Source of the DNA: an uncultured Clostridia bacterium
GTDB lineage: Bacteria > Bacillota > Clostridia > Peptostreptococcales > Anaerovoracaceae
NCBI GenBank assembly: GCA_938009115.1
Contig: CALLHZ010000003.1
Coordinates: 1-8,527 of the forward strand
Length of the DNA stretch: 8,527 bases
Direction of reading: 5' to 3'
Of this stretch, positions 1 through 6,369 are shown piece by piece. A model generated the notes under the pieces. It saw nothing but the letters and a program-made list of their open reading frames with translations, did not search any database and was not told the DNA's origin. How positions within the stretch are numbered: position 1 is the first letter of the stretch; each line of letters starts with the position of its first letter. Position numbers and translations under genes: made by a program.

Positions 1-416
1 ACTGCGATACCGACAGAGAAACCCAGATCGAGGCGATGGCAGGGCTTACGAAGGAACTGGATGAGCGGGGGTGCGATGTGGAACTGGTCGCTGATGAGTG
101 GTGCAATACATTGGAGGACATCAAGCTCTTCGCAGACCGCAAGGCGGGCCATATGGTGCAGATCAAGACCCCTGACCTGGGCGGCATCAACAACACCATC
201 GAAGCGGTTCTTTACTGCAAAGCCCACGGGATTGGGGCCTATCAGGGAGGCACGTGCAATGAGACTGACCGCTCGGCGCAGGTATGTGTTCACTGCGCCA
301 TGGCCACACAGCCCGACCAGATCCTTGCAAAGCCGGGAATGGGCGTTGACGAAGGCTACATGATCGTCCACAATGAAATGAACCGTATCATCGCGCTGCG
401 CGCAGCGGGAAAATAA
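1..416 (+). CDS. mal: Methylaspartate ammonia-lyase, C-terminal part (5' end outside window)
   Basis: This is the 3' portion of a methylaspartate ammonia-lyase (EC 4.3.1.2), the cytoplasmic enolase-superfamily enzyme that interconverts L-threo-3-methylaspartate and mesaconate plus ammonia in glutamate fermentation. The reading frame is open from base 3, so the start lies upstream; the visible part corresponds to roughly the last third of a protein of about 410 residues. Active-site landmarks of the family align by spacing. The Asp of VADEW (codon 93-95) matches the Mg2+ ligand Asp307 of the clostridial/Citrobacter enzymes. The Lys of QIKTPDLGG (codon 165-167) matches the catalytic base Lys331, the Gln two residues earlier matches Gln329, and the Cys of GGTCNET matches Cys361. 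The C-terminal LAKPGMGVDEG and NEMNR blocks are also typical. The catalytic residues visible are intact. The gene ends in TAA just before a strong hairpin. The assignment is very secure; the symbol follows common usage. Confidence 0.95.
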   Translation, partial: CDTDRETQIEAMAGLTKELDERGCDVELVADEWCNTLEDIKLFADRKAGHMVQIKTPDLGGINNTIEAVLYCKAHGIGAYQGGTCNETDRSAQVCVHCAMATQPDQILAKPGMGVDEGYMIVHNEMNRIIALRAAGK

Positions 417-442
417 GAGCACTCCATTTGTGCTGTAACGGG

Positions 443-473
443 AAAAGCCCGGAGGGTCGAACTCCGGGCTTTT
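443..473. terminator. Bidirectional rho-independent terminator between convergent genes
   Basis: A perfect 12-bp inverted repeat has arms AAAAGCCCGGAG (443-454) and CTCCGGGCTTTT (462-473) around a 7-nt loop. Because the GC-rich stem is flanked by A on the left and T on the right, it gives a U-tract in either direction. It sits 26 nt after the ammonia-lyase stop and 24 nt before the end of the oppositely oriented antiporter gene, so it probably terminates both transcripts. Confidence 0.9.
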
Positions 474-497
474 CTGCCAATATCGTCTGGCTTTGTT

Positions 498-2114
498 TTA
501 GGCTGCTTTGCCTGCCCAAAGTTTTTTAAAAGCAAATAGCACGGCGATCATAAGCGCTACACCGAAGGCCAGAGATAGGAATACATTCTGTGTCGCACCG
601 GCAACAATGTAGGTGATAAAAGAGATACCTGCTACCGTAGCTGCATAGGGCAACTGTGTGGATACATGGTTGATGTGATCGCATTGAGCTCCGGTAGAGG
701 ACATGATCGTAGTGTCCGAGATTGGAGAACAATGGTCTCCAAATACTGCACCAGCAAGGCATGCTGAGATCCCGATGATCAGCATTTCTTCCGTAAGACT
801 TCCAGAAAGGCTCACCACGATGGGGATCAGGATGCCAAAAGTTCCCCAGGACGTACCTGTGGAGAATGCCAGCCCTCCGGCGACCAGGAAAATGATGGCC
901 GGCAGGAAAATTTGGAATCCGGCTGCGCTGCCTTCGACCAATCCTGCCACATACTCTGCGCCGCCCAACATGCCGGTCATCGCGGACAGTGCCCAGGCAA
1001 AGGAAAGGATCAAAATAGCTGGCACCATAGCAATGAATCCGGCAGGGACGCAGGACATAAAATCTTTGAAGTTGACGACCCTTCGAGTCATATAAAGCAC
1101 GAATGTAAAAAGCACTGCGACAAGAGCTCCCAGGGGCAACCCATAGGATGCGTCGCAGTTTGCAAAAGCGTCCACAAAAGTTTCGCCTTCAAAAAATCCT
1201 CCAGTATAGATCATTCCGACAACACAGCTGACAATCAAAAATACGACAGGAAGCACCAGGTCGATCACTTTGCCTTTCGAAGAGACATCTTCGATTTTGG
1301 CATTGTCATAGGGCCTGGCATCAGTCGTATAAAGGTCGTTGTTTTTCTGGGCGTTTCTCTCGTGTACGGCCATAGGGCCATAGTCAAAATTCATCGCGGT
1401 AATGGTGATGATCATAACAAGTGTCAGCAGAGAGTAATAATTGTAAGGAATAGCCTTGATGAACAGTTCAATGCCGTTATAGCCTTCTACGACGCCAGAT
1501 ACCGCTGCTGCCCAGGATGAGATCGGTGCAATCATGCAAACAGGAGCAGCTGTTGCATCCACGATATACGCAAGTTTGGCTCTGGACACATTGTGTCCGT
1601 CCGTGACAGGCAGCATAACACTGCCGACGGTCAGACAGTTAAAGTAATCATCAATAAATATGAGGCAGCCAAGTGCAAAGGTTGCAAAGATAGAACCCTT
1701 GCGGGTCTTGATCCGTTCCCTGGCCCAGTCGCCGTAAGCTCTGGAACCACCGGCTTTGTTCACCAGCGCTACGATGATGCCCAGCATCACAAGAAACAAC
1801 AGGATCCCCACGTCCCATGAATCAGAAAGCTTGGCGATAAACCCATCGTTCAATGCCGCATTCAGTGCACCGATCGGATTTCCGTCGGATACAAGAAAAG
1901 CACCGGCGGCGATACCCACGAAAAGAGAACTATAGACTTCCTTCGTGATGAGTGCAAGCCCGATGGCGATAAGTGGCGGCACCAAGGCCCAGAATGTGGC
2001 GTACAACGCAGGAGCATCTTCTTCTCCCTCTGCAAATGCACACACGGTAAACACCATGCAGATCATCATCACGGTGAGTGTGATGATGAACAAACGTTTT
2101 TTATTGGATTGCAT
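498..2114 (-). CDS. NhaC-family Na+/H+ antiporter
   Basis: A 538-residue polytopic membrane protein of the NhaC family (ion transporter superfamily), expected to exchange Na+ (or a related solute) for protons across the cytoplasmic membrane. Family blocks are clear: FIDDYFNCLTVGSVMLPVTD at about 153-172, STGTSWGTFG at about 418-427, and GDHCSPISDTTI at about 459-470 followed by STGAQCDHINHV and TQLPYA. Many hydrophobic segments run from about residue 36 to the end. The first 28 residues resemble a signal peptide: a basic KKR, a hydrophobic core, then AFA before an acidic EGEED stretch. The start is supported by AGGAGG (2126-2131), though the 11-nt spacing is on the long side. The gene is transcribed alone, convergent with the ammonia-lyase and divergent from the flavodoxin-like gene. 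NhaC relatives include Na+-lactate/malate exchangers and amino-acid exchangers, so the physiological substrate cannot be read from sequence. Proximity to a glutamate-fermentation gene fits Na+ handling in an anaerobe but proves nothing. Confidence 0.92.
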   Translation of the reverse strand: MQSNKKRLFIITLTVMMICMVFTVCAFAEGEEDAPALYATFWALVPPLIAIGLALITKEVYSSLFVGIAAGAFLVSDGNPIGALNAALNDGFIAKLSDSWDVGILLFLVMLGIIVALVNKAGGSRAYGDWARERIKTRKGSIFATFALGCLIFIDDYFNCLTVGSVMLPVTDGHNVSRAKLAYIVDATAAPVCMIAPISSWAAAVSGVVEGYNGIELFIKAIPYNYYSLLTLVMIITITAMNFDYGPMAVHERNAQKNNDLYTTDARPYDNAKIEDVSSKGKVIDLVLPVVFLIVSCVVGMIYTGGFFEGETFVDAFANCDASYGLPLGALVAVLFTFVLYMTRRVVNFKDFMSCVPAGFIAMVPAILILSFAWALSAMTGMLGGAEYVAGLVEGSAAGFQIFLPAIIFLVAGGLAFSTGTSWGTFGILIPIVVSLSGSLTEEMLIIGISACLAGAVFGDHCSPISDTTIMSSTGAQCDHINHVSTQLPYAATVAGISFITYIVAGATQNVFLSLAFGVALMIAVLFAFKKLWAGKAA

Positions 2115-2165
2115 AATCTTTTCATCCTCCTAAGAAATTAAAGATAAGAAATAGTACATGATAGA

Positions 2166-2194
2166 ATTATATCAAACTTGTCATAGAAGTGAGC
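2166..2194 (-). promoter_or_regulatory. Candidate extended -10 promoter for the antiporter gene
   Basis: On the minus strand TATAAT (2166-2171) is preceded by TG plus one base (TGATATAAT), a perfect extended -10 element. The hexamer 17 bp upstream (2189-2194, GCTCAC) is a poor -35, which extended -10 promoters tolerate. Initiation near 2159 would give a leader of about 45 nt before the antiporter ATG. Prediction from motif only. Confidence 0.5.
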
Positions 2195-2259
2195 AGCACT
2201 TACAAAATTATTTTGTTGAAATTTGTGCAAACCGATAAAAGACCGTCGAATATCTTGTC

Positions 2260-2291
2260 TGTATGCAACATATCCAGCGCATCTGCATACA
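2260..2291. repeat. Inverted repeat with 8-bp arms
   Basis: TGTATGCA (2260-2267) and TGCATACA (2284-2291) are perfect reverse complements 16 bp apart, so their starts are 24 bp apart, about two helical turns. It lies midway between the two divergent promoter candidates and could be a paired regulator site. A match of this size can also arise by chance in 300 bp, so the functional call is weak. Confidence 0.3.
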
Positions 2292-2356
2292 TTTTTCCAA
2301 TCAATACGAATATTTGCGGCAAGGAGAGTGTAATGATTGCCGGCAGGCTCACTGTG

Positions 2357-2385
2357 TTGCCAGACAATGGAGAAAAGTGTATAAA
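2357..2385 (+). promoter_or_regulatory. Candidate sigma-A-type promoter for the flavodoxin-like/GNAT pair
   Basis: TTGCCA (2357-2362, five of six to TTGACA), a 17-bp spacer and TATAAA (2380-2385, five of six to TATAAT) form a good vegetative promoter. Initiation near 2392 would give a leader of about 43 nt to the ATG at 2435. Confidence 0.65.
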
Positions 2386-2434
2386 TGAATTGTATTGAAG
2401 CGAAATGCACTGTGCAAAAAGGAGTCATATATTA

Positions 2435-3142
2435 ATGAAAATCGCAGTGGTTAACGGGACCCCGATCAAAGGGGTCACCCACTACATGAAAGAATCGTTT
2501 CTGAAACACCTGGGACCCGGCCACGAAGTGACCGAGTTTTATCCGGAAGCTTTCCCGCAATTCTGCACCGGCTGTAAGAATTGCTTTTTGCGTGGAGAAG
2601 CGAAGTGTCCCCACCTTGGGGCGGCTGATCCGATCTGGCAGGCGTTTCTTCGCGCCGATCTTCTGGTTTTTGCCTACCCGGTCTATGCGCTGCGCGCTCC
2701 GGCTTCTGTCAAATCGGTGCTGGATCATCTCTGCGTCCACTGGATGGTCCATCGGCCCGATCCATTGTTTTTTCAGAAAAAAGCGGTCATCATCACCAAC
2801 AGTGTCGGGGCGCCCAATGGTTCTGCGCAAAAGGATGTCATCACAAGCCTGACCTGGATGGGCGTTTCTTCTATACGCACTTGCGGCATGCCGATGATGG
2901 GCGATATTTTCCTGGATAAATTATCGGAAAAGCACCGGAGCAAGATCGACAGCAAAACAAAGGCTTGCGCCGATGCGGTCCTGTCGGCAGCGGCGCCGGC
3001 ACGGATGCGCCTAAAGGTTCGCCTTCTTTTTGCATTCTGTAAATGGCAGCACAGCGTGGTGCTGAAGCACGAAGAGACGCCAAGCCTGGACAATGAGCAT
3101 TATATACGGCATGGCTGGATCCGGGAGAGGAGTGGAGCATAA
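2435..3142 (+). CDS. Flavodoxin-fold NAD(P)H-dependent oxidoreductase with a compact Cys motif
   Basis: A 235-residue cytoplasmic flavodoxin-like protein of the NADPH-dependent FMN reductase/iron-sulfur flavoprotein group. The N-terminus MKIAVVNGTPIKG is the first beta strand and phosphate-binding loop for FMN, and LLVFAYPVYALRAPASVKSVLDH (about residues 76-98) is the second FMN-binding region. Between them lie Cys44, Cys47, Cys50 and Cys58, a CX2CX2CX7C pattern matching the compact [4Fe-4S] motif of iron-sulfur flavoproteins (CX2CX2CX4-7C). Related flavodoxin-like reductases without a proven cluster carry similar cysteines. The start at 2435 is chosen because AAGGAG (2419-2424) lies 10 nt upstream and the strand begins directly at MKI; an in-frame ATG at 2405 has no ribosome binding site. 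The gene is followed one base later by an acetyltransferase gene, so the two are probably cotranscribed. Electron donor and acceptor are unknown. Confidence 0.85.
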   Translation: MKIAVVNGTPIKGVTHYMKESFLKHLGPGHEVTEFYPEAFPQFCTGCKNCFLRGEAKCPHLGAADPIWQAFLRADLLVFAYPVYALRAPASVKSVLDHLCVHWMVHRPDPLFFQKKAVIITNSVGAPNGSAQKDVITSLTWMGVSSIRTCGMPMMGDIFLDKLSEKHRSKIDSKTKACADAVLSAAAPARMRLKVRLLFAFCKWQHSVVLKHEETPSLDNEHYIRHGWIRERSGA

Positions 3143-3143
3143 T

Positions 3144-3707
3144 ATGATGACACATAAAGGGACCATGACGGTAGAGACAGAAAGGCTGCTGCTGCGAAAA
3201 TTCGATTACAGCGACGACGAATCGATGCTGAAGAACTGGGTGGCAGATGAGGAAGTACAATCCATGTATGCGGAACCGGCCTATACGACGAAAGAATCGG
3301 TTCGAGGCTTGCTGGACAAGTACATCAGTGGGTACGAGAATCCGAATTACTATAGATGGGCGATCTTTGAAAAAGGCGGAACAGAATGCATCGGGCAAAT
3401 CGCCTATTTTCTGATGGATGACAAGAACCACTTCGGCGAGATCGAATACTGTATCGGATCGGACTTTCAACGGAAGGGATATGCTACCGAAGCCACGGAA
3501 GCTGCGATCGCCTATGGGTTTGAAACAGTAGGGCTTCACAAGGTGCAGATCTCGCACATGGCAAACAACATTCCCTCCAGAAAAGTGATCGAGAAGTGCG
3601 GATTTTGTTATGAGGGCACCCAGCGGGATTACTTTTTTATGAATGGACAGTATGTGGATCGTCTGTTTTATTCGATCCTGGAGCAGGAGCACCGGGCGAT
3701 GAAATGA
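3144..3707 (+). CDS. GNAT family N-acetyltransferase (RimJ/RimL-like)
   Basis: A 187-residue acetyltransferase of the Gcn5-related superfamily, Acetyltransf_3/RimJ-RimL type, which moves the acetyl group of acetyl-CoA to an amine. It opens with the usual VETERLLLRKF. The acetyl-CoA pyrophosphate-binding motif A is IGSDFQRKGYATEA, with QRKGYA at residues 109-114, and the C-terminal part has ANNIPSRKVIEKCGF, the conserved N-x-x-S-R-x-x-E-K-x-G-F block. The ATG at 3144 is one base past the preceding stop (TAA 3140-3142). It has AGGAG at 3128-3132 and GGAG at 3134-3137 upstream; a second ATG follows at 3147. An in-frame ATG at 3093 would bury the N-terminus in the previous gene. No terminator is visible after it, so some read-through into the TetR operon is possible. 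The acceptor could be a ribosomal protein N-terminus, an antibiotic or another amine; the sequence does not say. Confidence 0.88.
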   Translation: MMTHKGTMTVETERLLLRKFDYSDDESMLKNWVADEEVQSMYAEPAYTTKESVRGLLDKYISGYENPNYYRWAIFEKGGTECIGQIAYFLMDDKNHFGEIEYCIGSDFQRKGYATEATEAAIAYGFETVGLHKVQISHMANNIPSRKVIEKCGFCYEGTQRDYFFMNGQYVDRLFYSILEQEHRAMK

Positions 3708-3721
3708 TCCTCACGGGGCAC

Positions 3722-3750
3722 TTGACAAAGGGATCCGTTCGCATTAAAAT
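3722..3750 (+). promoter_or_regulatory. Strong sigma-A-type promoter of the TetR operon
   Basis: A consensus -35 TTGACA (3722-3727), a 17-bp spacer and TAAAAT (3745-3750, five of six) form the best promoter in the window. Initiation is expected near 3757, inside the palindrome that follows, with a leader of about 36 nt before the TetR ATG. Confidence 0.8.
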
Positions 3751-3767
3751 GAATGAACATTCATTCA
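3750..3767. promoter_or_regulatory. Probable TetR-family operator overlapping the promoter
   Basis: TGAATGAACATTCATTCA is an 18-bp palindrome with perfect 8-bp arms (3750-3757 and 3760-3767) around a central CA. It begins on the last base of the -10 hexamer and covers the predicted start site, so a bound dimer would block polymerase. TetR/AcrR regulators commonly bind palindromes of this size, with TGAATGA-type half-sites, next to their own genes. It lies 25 bp before the TetR gene, which argues for autorepression. Binding itself is inference. Confidence 0.8.
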
Positions 3768-3792
3768 AATATGTTGAAGAAGGGGAAGCCTT

Positions 3793-4425
3793 ATGGCAAG
3801 GAATACAAAACAAAATGAATCCCTCCGCAAGCAGAGCCGGGAGCGGATCATCGAAGCGGCGCTCCATCAGTTTTCTTTGAAGGGGCTGAGTGCGACCCGC
3901 ATTCAGGATATCGCAGAGGAGGCCGGTGTTTCTCAGGGGTTGCTGTACAGATACTATGCATCAAAGAACGATATATACGTGGACTTGATCGAAGATGCGC
4001 TGGATAAGATGAACGAAGCGGCGGCTGCGCTGCTGGGGTCCGCGCTCACCGGCAAGGAAAAGCTTATGCAGGTGATCGATACGATGTACGAAACGATCAA
4101 GAACAGTGACCGGTACCGGCAGACCAGCAGCCTGATTGCTCAGGCCATGGGATCGGAGTCGATTCCCCCACAGGCCGGGGACGCGCTGAAGCAGAAGCGG
4201 GATTTTCCGTACCAGGCGCTCAGTCAAATGATCGCGCAAGGGCAAAGAGAGGGAACGCTTGTTTCAGGGGATCCCTATGAGCTTGCCATCCTCCTTTGGA
4301 GCTTGTTGAACGGATTGACGATTTACAAGAACACCAGGGCAGGAGAGATATCGCTACCGGATAAAGGGCTGGTGGCGGCTTGGTTTATTGTAGAGAAGGA
4401 GCAGATGCGGAGGTATGACAAATGA
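3793..4425 (+). CDS. TetR/AcrR family transcriptional regulator
   Basis: A 210-residue one-component regulator. Residues about 16-62 form the TetR_N DNA-binding domain: RERIIEAALHQFSLKGLSATRIQDIAEEAGVSQGLLYRYYASKNDIY, with the helix-turn-helix at about 35-54 and the characteristic LYRYYASK end. The rest is the ligand-binding and dimerisation domain, whose variable sequence gives no clue to the ligand. The start at ATG 3793 has AAGGGG (3780-3785) 7 nt upstream. It is the first gene behind a strong promoter carrying an 18-bp palindrome, so it probably represses itself and the genes that follow until an inducer binds. Its last codons overlap the hydrolase start by 4 nt (ATGA, 4422-4425), so the two proteins should be made together. 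Such pairing often means that the enzyme acts on the inducer or a related compound. Confidence 0.93.
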   Translation: MARNTKQNESLRKQSRERIIEAALHQFSLKGLSATRIQDIAEEAGVSQGLLYRYYASKNDIYVDLIEDALDKMNEAAAALLGSALTGKEKLMQVIDTMYETIKNSDRYRQTSSLIAQAMGSESIPPQAGDALKQKRDFPYQALSQMIAQGQREGTLVSGDPYELAILLWSLLNGLTIYKNTRAGEISLPDKGLVAAWFIVEKEQMRRYDK

Positions 4426-5366
4426 GCATCAAAGGAAAAGGATTCCATTTACTCCTCAAGCACAGGCATCTGATGGAAGGAAAGCTTCGGGCCGAGGTGA
4501 TCGATGAACATACAAGCATTGAGGCGCTGCGAGAAAAGACGGAGGCGTCGGCGGCCAAGTTGGTCAAAGGAATCGAGGGTGTCACATATATCCCGGCGGA
4601 CTTTCCTGATTTTTATGCAGAATGGATCCGAGTCGACGGGGCGCCTGGCGACAAGGTCGTTCTGTATTTCCATGGAGGCGGTTTTGTCATGGGCAGCGCC
4701 CGGTCCCACAGAAATATCGTCGGCAATTTTGTTTTGAGGCTCGGCGTAAACATGCTGACCTTTGACTACAGCCTGGCCCCGGAGCATCCCGCGCCGGCGG
4801 CTGTCGTTGACGGGGCGAAGGTCTATCAGTGGCTTCAGGATCAGGGATATGTGCCTGCAGACATCGTGTTTGCCGGAGACTCTGCCGGTGCAGGTATTGC
4901 GCTGGCCACCCTGCTGAAGATCAAAGATGACGGTGGCACATTGCCGGCAGCCTGCGCAGTGTTTTCCCCCTGCGTGGACATGACGCTTTCGGGCGAGTCA
5001 ATCAGAACGAAGGCGAAGGCTGATCCGTGCACGCCGAAGGGGGCAAACGAGACATACACGAAATATTACGTTGGGACCGGCGATCCGACTCATCCATATG
5101 CATCACCGCTCTTTGGGAATTTGGCGGGTCTTCCGCCGCTCATGATCCACGTGGGCGAGGATGAGACCCTGCTGGACGATTCGGTACGGTTTGCCGGCAA
5201 AGCCTCCAAAGCCGGTGTCGATGTGCAGTTAAAGGTATGGAAAGAAATGTTTCATTGCTTTCCGTTGCTGGCCCCTATGTTTCCGGAAGCGACACAAGCC
5301 ATGGACGAAACCTGCTTGTTTATCAGGGACAAGCTTTATGGTAAAATGATGCAAGCGAAGGATTAA
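4422..5366 (+). CDS. Alpha/beta hydrolase, hormone-sensitive lipase (HSL) type esterase
   Basis: A 314-residue carboxylesterase/lipase-like hydrolase of the bacterial HSL group (alpha/beta hydrolase fold 3). The oxyanion-hole motif HGGGF is at residues 84-88, preceded by strand VVLYF. DYSLAPEHPAPAA (about 115-127) is the conserved family segment. The nucleophile is Ser154 in GDSAG (152-156). The acid is probably Asp247 in GEDETLLDD, and His278 in MFHCFP completes the triad, so the enzyme looks intact. There is no signal peptide, so it should be cytoplasmic and act on small esters or other acyl compounds. The start ATG overlaps the TetR stop (ATGA) and has GGAGG at 4409-4413, 8 nt upstream. 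The hydrolase stop is 32 nt before the next gene, with no terminator. The substrate is unknown; the pairing with TetR suggests a xenobiotic or metabolite ester. Confidence 0.92.
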   Translation: MSIKGKGFHLLLKHRHLMEGKLRAEVIDEHTSIEALREKTEASAAKLVKGIEGVTYIPADFPDFYAEWIRVDGAPGDKVVLYFHGGGFVMGSARSHRNIVGNFVLRLGVNMLTFDYSLAPEHPAPAAVVDGAKVYQWLQDQGYVPADIVFAGDSAGAGIALATLLKIKDDGGTLPAACAVFSPCVDMTLSGESIRTKAKADPCTPKGANETYTKYYVGTGDPTHPYASPLFGNLAGLPPLMIHVGEDETLLDDSVRFAGKASKAGVDVQLKVWKEMFHCFPLLAPMFPEATQAMDETCLFIRDKLYGKMMQAKD

Positions 5367-5398
5367 ATTGAAGGAACCAAGGCGTGAAAGGTGATCGA

Positions 5399-5884
5399 AT
5401 GGGCCCATTGAATAAAGAGATCCGGGAATACCGGGAACAACTGCGAAAAGGACATATTCAGAAAGCATACAAAGGGATCATGACTTTCATGTCGACTCTC
5501 AAGGCCCATATGGAATATGAAAACCCGGCTTGTCACGCAAGCGCTCTGTATTTCGGGTATATGGATATGACCTACTTTGCCTTTACTCCCCCTGCTCTGA
5601 GGGATAAGAAACTGAAGACCGCTGTCGTCTATCTCCACGAAGAGGGTCGTTTTGAAGCCTGGCTGGGCGGCAGCAACAGGATGGTCCAGGCGGAATGGAT
5701 CGAACGGCTCAAAGGAAAGGATCTTGGCAGATATAAGTTGTCTCAAGTTCTGCCCGGTGTGGATTCCATCCTTGAGGACATTTTGGCCGAAGCGCCTGAT
5801 TTTGATGATCCTGAAAGCTTAAAGGCTGAATTGACAAAGAAAACGTTGGCGTTTATCACCGATTTGACTGATATGGTTTTGTAG
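5399..5884 (+). CDS. DUF7000 family protein
   Basis: A 161-residue soluble protein of unknown function that I recognise as the DUF7000 family, found in Firmicutes. Its most characteristic blocks are ALYFGYMDMTYFAFTP (about 49-64), AVVYLHEEGRFEAWLGGSN (about 75-93) and a late PGVDSILEDILAEAPDFDD (about 119-137). It has no signal peptide, membrane segment or metal-binding cluster; the aromatic and acidic conserved residues could line a ligand pocket, but that is inference. The start is uncertain: ATG 5399 has AAAGGTGA (5387-5394) upstream and gives the usual short N-terminus, whereas GTG 5384 has AAGGAA (5371-5376) 7 nt upstream and adds five residues. It lies 32 nt after the hydrolase and 11 nt before the DUF3795 gene, inside the same transcription unit. 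Confidence 0.8.
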   Translation: MGPLNKEIREYREQLRKGHIQKAYKGIMTFMSTLKAHMEYENPACHASALYFGYMDMTYFAFTPPALRDKKLKTAVVYLHEEGRFEAWLGGSNRMVQAEWIERLKGKDLGRYKLSQVLPGVDSILEDILAEAPDFDDPESLKAELTKKTLAFITDLTDMVL

Positions 5885-5895
5885 GAGGCACAGAC

Positions 5896-6369
5896 GTGCA
5901 AGCAGAGGTGGATATGATGAGAGAAGAAATGATTGCTCCCTGTGGGATGAACTGCAGCCTGTGCATTGCCTATCTTTTTCAGGAGAAGGATCTGAATAAA
6001 AGGGGATTTCATCGGAAATATTGTCCCGGGTGTATTCCGAGGGGAGAGCACTGCACCCACATGGGAGATCGGTGCGAAACGATGAAAGAGGGTCTTGTGC
6101 GCTTCTGCACGGACTGTCCGTCTTTCCCCTGCGAAAGGCTGAAATCGCTGGACAAGCGCTATCGAACAAAATACCATATGAGCATGATCGAGAACCTTCG
6201 GGCGATCGAAGCGGACGGTATGGAAAAGTTTTTGGAAAAAGAAGAGAATACGTGGCGCTGTCCTGTTTGCGGCGGCAGGATATGCTGTCATAACGGCTTG
6301 TGTCTGGACTGCGACATGGATAAGCTTCTCGGAAACCGAAAATACCGATGGAATGAGCAGAACATATGA
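5896..6369 (+). CDS. Cysteine-rich DUF3795 domain protein
   Basis: A 157-residue cytoplasmic protein with 16 cysteines, recognised as DUF3795 from the N-terminal APCGMNCSLCIAYL pattern (Cys16, 20, 23), CPGC at 43-46, further Cys at 53 and 60, and CTDCPSFPC at 71-79. A separate C-terminal zinc-ribbon-like part has CPVCGG (122-127) and LCLDC (135-139). Metal (Zn or Fe-S) binding is very likely from the spacing; the function is unknown. The start is GTG 5896 because AGGAGG (5883-5888) sits exactly 7 nt upstream. ATG 5914 or 5917 are possible internal starts that would still keep every cysteine. The gene ends in a 4-nt ATGA overlap with the EFR1 gene. Tight coupling to a flavodoxin-ferredoxin protein suggests that the two act together, perhaps in electron transfer or metal handling (inference). 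Confidence 0.85.
   Translation: MQAEVDMMREEMIAPCGMNCSLCIAYLFQEKDLNKRGFHRKYCPGCIPRGEHCTHMGDRCETMKEGLVRFCTDCPSFPCERLKSLDKRYRTKYHMSMIENLRAIEADGMEKFLEKEENTWRCPVCGGRICCHNGLCLDCDMDKLLGNRKYRWNEQNI

Larger units (their letters stand above)
2115..2434. other. Divergent intergenic region, no gene seen
   Basis: This 320-bp AT-rich stretch separates the antiporter (-) from the flavodoxin-like gene (+). Short open frames exist on both strands but none has a credible ribosome binding site or recognisable protein. It holds one promoter candidate per strand and two small inverted repeats. The first is ACAAAA-TTA-TTTTGT (2202-2216), just upstream of the antiporter promoter. The second is TGTATGCA (2260-2267) with TGCATACA (2284-2291), separated by 16 bp. 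No riboswitch-like or tRNA-like fold was recognised. Confidence 0.6.

Noticed and set aside
912..1520. Long + strand open frame of 202 codons inside the antiporter gene
   Set aside because: It is antisense to a well-conserved NhaC reading frame and its translation shows no recognisable domain; it is a coding shadow.
2138..2428. Minus-strand 96-codon open frame across the intergenic region
   Set aside because: It has no recognisable protein pattern, overlaps both promoter candidates and lies in AT-rich non-coding sequence.
2405..2434. Upstream ATG for the flavodoxin-like protein
   Set aside because: It has no ribosome binding site and would add ten residues before the first beta strand, whereas AAGGAG lies 10 nt before ATG 2435.
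3093..3143. Upstream ATG for the acetyltransferase
   Set aside because: It would overlap the flavodoxin-like gene by 50 nt and add residues not seen in the family; AGGAG and GGAG sit just before ATG 3144.
2871..3692. 273-codon minus-strand open frame across the flavodoxin-like and GNAT genes
   Set aside because: Both + strand genes show clear family motifs and ribosome binding sites; the minus frame has no recognisable domain.
3706..3735. GATCC...GGATC pairing after the acetyltransferase as a terminator
   Set aside because: The stem is only 5 bp with a 20-nt loop and no T-tract; it also runs into the -35 of the TetR promoter.
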